Assembly: GCF_014252955.1 (NCBI RefSeq)
Contig: NZ_JACMIA010000001.1
Span: 2,316,258 to 2,380,257, forward strand
Length of the DNA: 64,000 nt
Reading direction: 5' to 3'
From: Stappia sp. 28M-7
GTDB taxonomy: Bacteria; Pseudomonadota; Alphaproteobacteria; Rhizobiales; Stappiaceae
Shown in pieces: positions 59,867 to 64,000 of this stretch. The notes under the pieces were generated by a model. That model was not told the origin of the DNA. It saw only the letters and a program-made list of their open reading frames with translations, and made no database searches. The position numbers and the translations under genes were made by a program. Each line of letters begins with the position of its first letter. Position 1 is the first letter of the stretch.

Positions 59867-60220
59867 ATGCCCATCATGATGACGATTCACAAAATTCATC
59901 AGCTATCGACTCCGATCGCCCTGTGGGGCGCTGGCGTCGTGCTGCTTGTCGCCACGCTCGGGGCTGGATTGGCCGCCTCGGATGTCGACGCCGCGGCGGA
60001 ATCCGCTGCCAACATGCAACCTTCTGCGCATGAACGCGTTATCTCGTCAGGCAAGGATGAGCGCGTCATCGCACGAACCGTCGAGGCGGTCTGCGGCGGC
60101 ATCATCTTCCGAGAGGAGGATCCCGATTGTTTCTCCGGCACCCCGCCGCAGAAGAATCCGGTGATCGCCGAGCCGGCGACGGGCAACCAGGCGCTGCCGG
60201 TACAACCCTCCGGATCGTGA
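59867..60220 (+). CDS. Small Cys-pair membrane-anchored protein (paralogue B)
   Basis: A 117-residue protein with a hydrophobic segment at about 17-36 and a low-complexity C-terminal tail ending QPSGS. The middle reads DERVIARTVEAVCGG and DPDCF, closely matching paralogue A (DRMARTVQVACAAG ... GC). The start is uncertain (ATG 59867, 59876 or 59879), and no strong ribosome binding site is visible. Paralogue C follows 79 bases later. Confidence 0.62.
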   Translation: MPIMMTIHKIHQLSTPIALWGAGVVLLVATLGAGLAASDVDAAAESAANMQPSAHERVISSGKDERVIARTVEAVCGGIIFREEDPDCFSGTPPQKNPVIAEPATGNQALPVQPSGS

Positions 60221-60299
60221 TACGCGTCACGGTTTCCTTGCCGGTTATGCCCCAATGTGGGGTCATCGAAAAACGGTAACCAGCAGGGACGTGACGACA

Positions 60300-60650
60300 A
60301 TGACCTTCATTCATGACCATGGCGAGCAGCACGCCCATCGCATCCGGGACCTGGCGATTGCCGCCGTTGCAGCTCTGGCCGTGTTCGGCGGCATCGCAAG
60401 CATCGCCCACACCGTCCAGACGGCCACGGCCGGTGCCGCGGTGACCGAGATGGCGGCTCCCAAGACCGATCGCGGCGCCTCCGCGCTGCCCGCCGAGTGC
60501 CAGGGTCAGACCTGGGGCAACTGGTCGACGACCTGCGCCTCGGCGCTGAGCGGCAACAAGGGCATGCGTCAGGTGCAGTTTACCACCGTCGAGACCCGCC
60601 AGCCGGCCGCCAACACCTCGGTTCTGGAGCGCGTTCCGTCCAGCTCCTGA
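60300..60650 (+). CDS. Small Cys-pair membrane-anchored protein (paralogue C)
   Basis: A 116-residue protein with a His-rich N-terminus (HDHGEQHAH), one hydrophobic segment (about 16-36), a Cys pair (ECQGQTWGNWSTTC) and a C-terminal NTSVLERVPSSS that mirrors NTTVLARTRVSE in paralogue A. It is terminated by the hairpin at 60685. The function is unknown. The His-rich start could bind metal, but this is speculation. Confidence 0.65.
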   Translation: MTFIHDHGEQHAHRIRDLAIAAVAALAVFGGIASIAHTVQTATAGAAVTEMAAPKTDRGASALPAECQGQTWGNWSTTCASALSGNKGMRQVQFTTVETRQPAANTSVLERVPSSS

Positions 60651-60684
60651 TCCGGGCGCCGTTTCCCGGCAACCCGACACTGCA

Positions 60685-60720
60685 AAAGGCGACGCCCTGC
60701 ACCCCGCAGGCGTCGCCTTT
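60685..60720 (+). terminator. Rho-independent terminator after paralogue C
   Basis: A 12-bp stem AAAGGCGACGCC (60685-60696) with GGCGTCGCCTTT (60709-60720), extended inward by CTGC/GCAG with a bulge. The T tract ends the 3' arm. Confidence 0.8.
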
Positions 60721-60856
60721 GCCGTTTCAAGTGCCGAATTGACGCGCCGGTCCCTGCCCCCGCCCCTCTCGGCAACAATCACGGCTCCGTGATCGCCTCA
60801 GAATCGCATAGCCTTGGCGCAACGCTCCGCAACCGGATCCGCAAAGGCTTCGCCCG

Positions 60857-61015
60857 ATGTTTCTCGCCGCTCTCTTCGCCCTGCTGCTTGCGGCCCTTGC
60901 CGCCGCCGCCTTCGGCCCCATGCGCCTTGCGGGCCTGTTGACCGCGGCAAGCTTCCTCGCGGCCGTGCTGGTCTACCTGCACCACGCGACCGATCCTCTG
61001 CCGCTGTCGTTCTGA
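60857..61015 (+). CDS. DUF5993 small membrane protein
   Basis: A 52-residue protein with two hydrophobic helices (MFLAALFALLLAALAAAAF and LLTAASFLAAVLVYL) and the family-typical tail HHATDPLPLSF. This DUF5993 ending and its place directly before dsbB (11 bases) are recurrent, so the two products probably act together in disulfide-bond chemistry at the inner membrane. The exact role is unknown. Confidence 0.75.
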   Translation: MFLAALFALLLAALAAAAFGPMRLAGLLTAASFLAAVLVYLHHATDPLPLSF

Positions 61016-61026
61016 AGGGGCGCACC

Positions 61027-61584
61027 ATGATCTCCAGATCCCTCGAGACGACGCTCAACGCGCTTGCCCTCATCGCCATCTCGGCCGTGCTCGCCGTCGC
61101 CTTCTTCGACCAGTTCGCCAATGGCGAGCTGCCCTGCCCGCTCTGCCTGCTGCAGCGCGCCGGCTTCCTGCTGCTGGCCATCGGTCCGGTGCTGAACGTG
61201 GCGCGCGGCCCCCGGCCCGCCCATTACGGCGTGACGATCCTTGCCGGGCTTGCCGGCGCGGGCTTTGCCATGCGCCAGGTGCTGCTGCACATCCAGCCGG
61301 GTGACGCGGGCTATGGTGCGCCCTTCCTCGGCCTGCACTTCTACACCTGGGCCTTCGTCGTCTTCGTTGTCGCCGTTGCCGCCTGTGCGGCGCTCTTGAT
61401 CCTGCGCGCGCCCGGCGAGGAGCCGCGCACCGCCGGCGGCCGCCCGGCGCGCCTGACCGGGCTGTCGCTGGTTGCCGTCGTGCTGGTGCTGGCGATGGCC
61501 GGGCTCAATGCGGTGAGCACGCTTGCCGAATGCGGGTTTGCCGCCTGCCCGGACGATCCGACCGTCTACCGCCTGCTGCAATAG
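61027..61584 (+). CDS. dsbB: Disulfide bond formation protein B
   Basis: Inner-membrane thiol oxidase of 185 residues that reoxidises DsbA and passes electrons to quinone. Four hydrophobic helices are visible. The first periplasmic Cys pair is CPLC (about residues 37-40), and the second appears as C-GFAA-C (ECGFAACPDDP) near residue 170. The usual second-loop pair is at this more C-terminal position, as in the DsbB/DsbI-like variants of alphaproteobacteria. It is co-transcribed with the DUF5993 gene. Confidence 0.85.
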   Translation: MISRSLETTLNALALIAISAVLAVAFFDQFANGELPCPLCLLQRAGFLLLAIGPVLNVARGPRPAHYGVTILAGLAGAGFAMRQVLLHIQPGDAGYGAPFLGLHFYTWAFVVFVVAVAACAALLILRAPGEEPRTAGGRPARLTGLSLVAVVLVLAMAGLNAVSTLAECGFAACPDDPTVYRLLQ

Positions 61585-61615
61585 GCCGTAGCAGGCCCCG
61601 ACGGGCTGAACGCGC

Positions 61616-62260
61616 CTAGCTGGCGGCGATCATCGCGCGGATGCCGTCCGCGATGAACTGGATCGACAGCGCCGCCAGCAGCACGCCGAGCAGCCGCGTG
61701 ACCACCACGGCGGCGGTCTCGCCCATCATCCGCTCGATGCGGTCGGCCAGCAGGAACGAGACGAAGCAGGCGCCGATGATCACCAGGATCACCAGCGCCA
61801 GGCCCAGATAGGACACCGTGTCGACCGCCTGAGAGGACAGCAGGATCACCGCCGAGATCGCCGCAGGTCCCGCGATCAGCGGGATCGCCAGCGGAAACAC
61901 GGCCACGTCATGCAGCTCTTCCTGATGCGCCGCATGCTGCGACAGCGCCTTTTCCGCGGTCTCCGATTTGCGCCGGTTGCGCTTCTCGAACACCATCTCG
62001 ATGGCGATGATCAGGAGCAGCAGGCCGCCGGCGATCTGGAAGGCCGGCACGGAGATGCCGAGCACGCCCAGAACCCCGCGTCCGGCGACCAGGAAGAGGA
62101 ACAGGATGGCCCCGCCGATCAGCGTCGCGCGCACCGCGATGCGCCGGCGCGTGGCGGCCGTGGCGCCTGCCGTGACCGCCAGGAACATGGGCGCCAGGCC
62201 CACCGGATCGATGGTCACGAACAGTGTCGCGAAGGCGTTGATGAGATAGTCCGCAAGCAT
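61616..62260 (-). CDS. MarC-family integral membrane protein
   Basis: Six-helix protein of 214 residues in the MarC/UPF0056 family, formerly annotated as multiple antibiotic resistance-related transporter. The N-terminal ATLFVTIDPVGLAPMFLAVTAG (about 11-32) and PLAIPLIAGPAAISAVILL (about 122-140) are its hallmarks. No transport substrate is established. It is divergent from gyrA. Confidence 0.9.
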   Translation of the reverse strand: MLADYLINAFATLFVTIDPVGLAPMFLAVTAGATAATRRRIAVRATLIGGAILFLFLVAGRGVLGVLGISVPAFQIAGGLLLLIIAIEMVFEKRNRRKSETAEKALSQHAAHQEELHDVAVFPLAIPLIAGPAAISAVILLSSQAVDTVSYLGLALVILVIIGACFVSFLLADRIERMMGETAAVVVTRLLGVLLAALSIQFIADGIRAMIAAS

Positions 62261-62347
62261 TGCGCAAGCCCCCCGCTCGACTCGTCCGGCCCCGTTATAT
62301 CAAGCAAAATACGGCGTGGGGGCACCCGGGCGGCACCCCCTTCCCGA

Positions 62348-62365
62348 ACTTTCCCTTGGGAAAGT
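62348..62365. promoter_or_regulatory. Inverted repeat upstream of gyrA
   Basis: A perfect ACTTTCCC-TT-GGGAAAGT dyad lies 54 bases before the gyrA promoter candidate and 87 before marC. It could be an operator or transcription-linked hairpin. Confidence 0.5.
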
Positions 62366-62418
62366 GACAAGACGCTGTTTTCGCTCGTCTTTTCGCGGCG
62401 CAAAAACCCTTGGGCGAT

Positions 62419-62447
62419 TTGGCTGAAAGCGCGGAATCGGCTATAAG
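62419..62447 (+). promoter_or_regulatory. gyrA promoter candidate
   Basis: TTGGCT (62419-62424) and TATAAG (62442-62447) are spaced by 17 bases, a good housekeeping-sigma match, giving a start site about 25 bases before the coding region. Confidence 0.65.
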
Positions 62448-62480
62448 ATCGGGACAGATTCAACAAGTGTGAGAGATCCC

Positions 62481-64000
62481 TTGACCGATCGGGACACGAA
62501 CGCACCTTCGGGTGGCCTGCCGTCCGATATCCGGCCCGTTTCCATCACCGACGAGATGAAGCGCAGCTACCTCGATTACGCGATGAGCGTGATCGTCAGC
62601 CGCGCCCTGCCGGACGTGCGAGACGGACTGAAGCCGGTGCACCGGCGCATCCTCTACTCGATGCATGAGAACGGCTACGAGTGGAACAAGCCCTACCGCA
62701 AGTCGGCCCGCGTGGTCGGTGACGTGATGGGTAAATATCACCCCCATGGCGACAGCGCGATCTACGACGCGCTCGTGCGCATGGCGCAGAACTTCTCGCT
62801 CCGCCTGCCGCTGATCGACGGCCAGGGCAACTTCGGCTCGGTCGACGGCGATCCCGCGGCGGCCATGCGTTACACCGAGTGCCGGTTGCAGAAGGTCTCG
62901 GCGCGCCTCCTTGACGACATCGACAAGGAGACCGTCAACTTCCAGGACAACTACGACAATTCGGAGAGCGAGCCGGTCGTTTTGCCGGCAAAGTTCCCGA
63001 ACCTTCTGGTCAACGGCGCCGGCGGCATCGCCGTCGGCATGGCCACCAACATCCCGCCGCACAATCTCGGCGAGGTCATCGACGCCTCCATCGCCCTGAT
63101 GGAAAATCCGGCGATGACCACGGCCGAGCTGATGGAGATCGTGCCCGGTCCCGACTTCCCGACCGGCGGCATCATCCTCGGCCGCTCCGGCATCCGCTCT
63201 GCCTATGAGACCGCGCGCGGCTCCATCGTCATGCGCGGCCGCGCCGAGATCGAGGAGATCCGCAAGGATCGCTACGCCATCGTCATCACCGAGATCCCGT
63301 ATCAGGTGAACAAGGCGTCGATGATCGAGAAGATCGCCGAGCATGTGCGCGAAAAGCGCATCGAGGGCATTTCCGACATCCGCGACGAGTCCGACCGTAC
63401 CGGCATGCGCGTGGTCGTCGAGCTGAAGCGCGATGCGGTCGGCGACGTGGTGCTGAACCAGCTCTACCGCTACTCGGCGCTGCAATCGACCTTCGGCGCC
63501 AACATGGTGGCGCTGAACGGCGGCCGGCCGGAGCAGCTCGGCCTGAAGGACATGCTGACCGCCTTCATCGCCTTCCGTGAGGAGGTGATCGGCCGGCGCA
63601 CCCGCTTCCTGCTGAAGAAGGCGCGCGACCGCGCCCATGTCCTCGTCGGTCTCGCCATCGCGGTTGCCAATATCGACGAGGTCATCGCGCTGATCCGCAC
63701 TGCGCCGGACCCGGCCACCGCCCGCGCCCAGCTGATGGAGCGCAACTGGCCGGCCCGCGACGTGGAGCCCTTGATCCGCCTGATCGACGATCCGCGCCAC
63801 ATGGTCAACGAAGACGGCACCTACAAGCTGTCCGAGGAGCAGGCCCGCGCCATTCTCGACCTGCGCCTGCAGCGCCTTACCGCCCTTGGCCGCGACGAGA
63901 TCGCCGACGAGCTCAACAAGATCGGCGAGGAGATCCGCGACTATCTCGACATCCTGCGCTCGCGCTCGCGCATCCTCGACATCATCCGCCAGGAGCTGAC
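62481..64000 (+). CDS. gyrA: DNA gyrase subunit A, N-terminal 506 residues
   Basis: Type II topoisomerase subunit that breaks and rejoins DNA; the gene runs off the right edge. The winged-helix region has [19 protein letters not shown] with Ser92 and Asp96 at the quinolone-resistance positions (wild-type residues). The catalytic Tyr131 lies in [10 protein letters not shown]. The tower and coiled-coil regions extend to the edge. The start is TTG 62481, preceded by GAGAGA; no ATG lies nearby in frame before residue 26. Confidence 0.96.
   Translation, partial: MTDRDTNAPSGGLPSDIRPVSITDEMKRSYLDYAMSVIVSRALPDVRDGLKPVHRRILYSMHENGYEWNKPYRKSARVVGDVMGKYHPHGDSAIYDALVRMAQNFSLRLPLIDGQGNFGSVDGDPAAAMRYTECRLQKVSARLLDDIDKETVNFQDNYDNSESEPVVLPAKFPNLLVNGAGGIAVGMATNIPPHNLGEVIDASIALMENPAMTTAELMEIVPGPDFPTGGIILGRSGIRSAYETARGSIVMRGRAEIEEIRKDRYAIVITEIPYQVNKASMIEKIAEHVREKRIEGISDIRDESDRTGMRVVVELKRDAVGDVVLNQLYRYSALQSTFGANMVALNGGRPEQLGLKDMLTAFIAFREEVIGRRTRFLLKKARDRAHVLVGLAIAVANIDEVIALIRTAPDPATARAQLMERNWPARDVEPLIRLIDDPRHMVNEDGTYKLSEEQARAILDLRLQRLTALGRDEIADELNKIGEEIRDYLDILRSRSRILDIIRQEL

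Noticed and set aside
62481-64000. Quinolone-resistance mutations in gyrA
   Set aside because: Ser92 and Asp96, the residues at the classical positions, are the sensitive wild-type forms.

Overview
The window is GC-rich alphaproteobacterial chromosome. Its gene content (phosphatidylcholine synthase, xanthine dehydrogenase next to a BMP-type nucleoside transporter, the dacA-tmk-holB-metG-tatD chain, coaD-ppiA-ppiB, queA-tgt, gyrA, and DUF1127 genes with CCUCCUCCC stem-loop RNAs) points to Hyphomicrobiales, probably a Stappiaceae-like marine bacterium (Stappia/Roseibium/Pannonibacter type). The order is inferred from gene content and synteny; no 16S or other marker was available to test it.

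Layout. 0-5 kb: end of a UbiH/UbiF-type hydroxylase, a DUF2182 membrane protein, phosphatidylcholine synthase, a quinone oxidoreductase and a LysR regulator. 5-15 kb: a purine module of uraH, xdhA, xdhB, xdhC and a four-gene ABC uptake system (ATPase, two permeases, BMP binding protein) closed by a strong terminator. Nucleoside or nucleobase uptake, xanthine oxidation and hydroxyisourate hydrolysis are thus physically linked. 15-19.6 kb: an XRE-cupin regulator with its GNAT partner, a PAS-GGDEF diguanylate cyclase and a secreted protein. 19.7-28.6 kb, minus strand: recX, MBL hydrolase, tatD, metG, holB, tmk, a DD-carboxypeptidase homologue with an altered third motif, and rlpA. 28.6-31 kb: an orphan terminator, tRNA-Ser(UGA), an AT-richer orphan gene and a possible gene remnant (a small island), then an AlaX-type editing protein.

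31-43.5 kb: a glutaredoxin-MauE fusion, two DUF1801 proteins, an ArsR/SRPBCC pair, a P-type ATPase, an outer-membrane barrel, a DES1-like desaturase, a periplasmic Cache-like protein overlapping a GGDEF-EAL gene, a MltB-type transglycosylase and a PilZ protein. 43.7-46.5 kb: a DUF4864 protein, then tgt and queA.

46.7-48.3 kb is the most striking region. Three tandem DUF1127 micro-genes are interleaved with three arrays of three hairpins. All nine loops display the anti-Shine-Dalgarno-like motif CCTCCTCCC, one of them with a single-base variant. These match the 'cuckoo'/CcsR small-RNA family. The third array looks like an autonomous sRNA gene with its own promoter-like element and terminator. 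A block of dispersed palindromic repeats (48.3-48.9 kb) follows.

49-64 kb: glmU, a TDT/SLAC1 channel, a PPOX-family flavoprotein, a DHFR-like protein, ppiB, ppiA, coaD, a PadR/GyrI-like pair with a palindromic operator, a glyoxalase-like protein, a GNAT, three small related Cys-containing membrane-anchored proteins, an amine oxidase, DUF5993-dsbB, marC and the first two thirds or so of gyrA.
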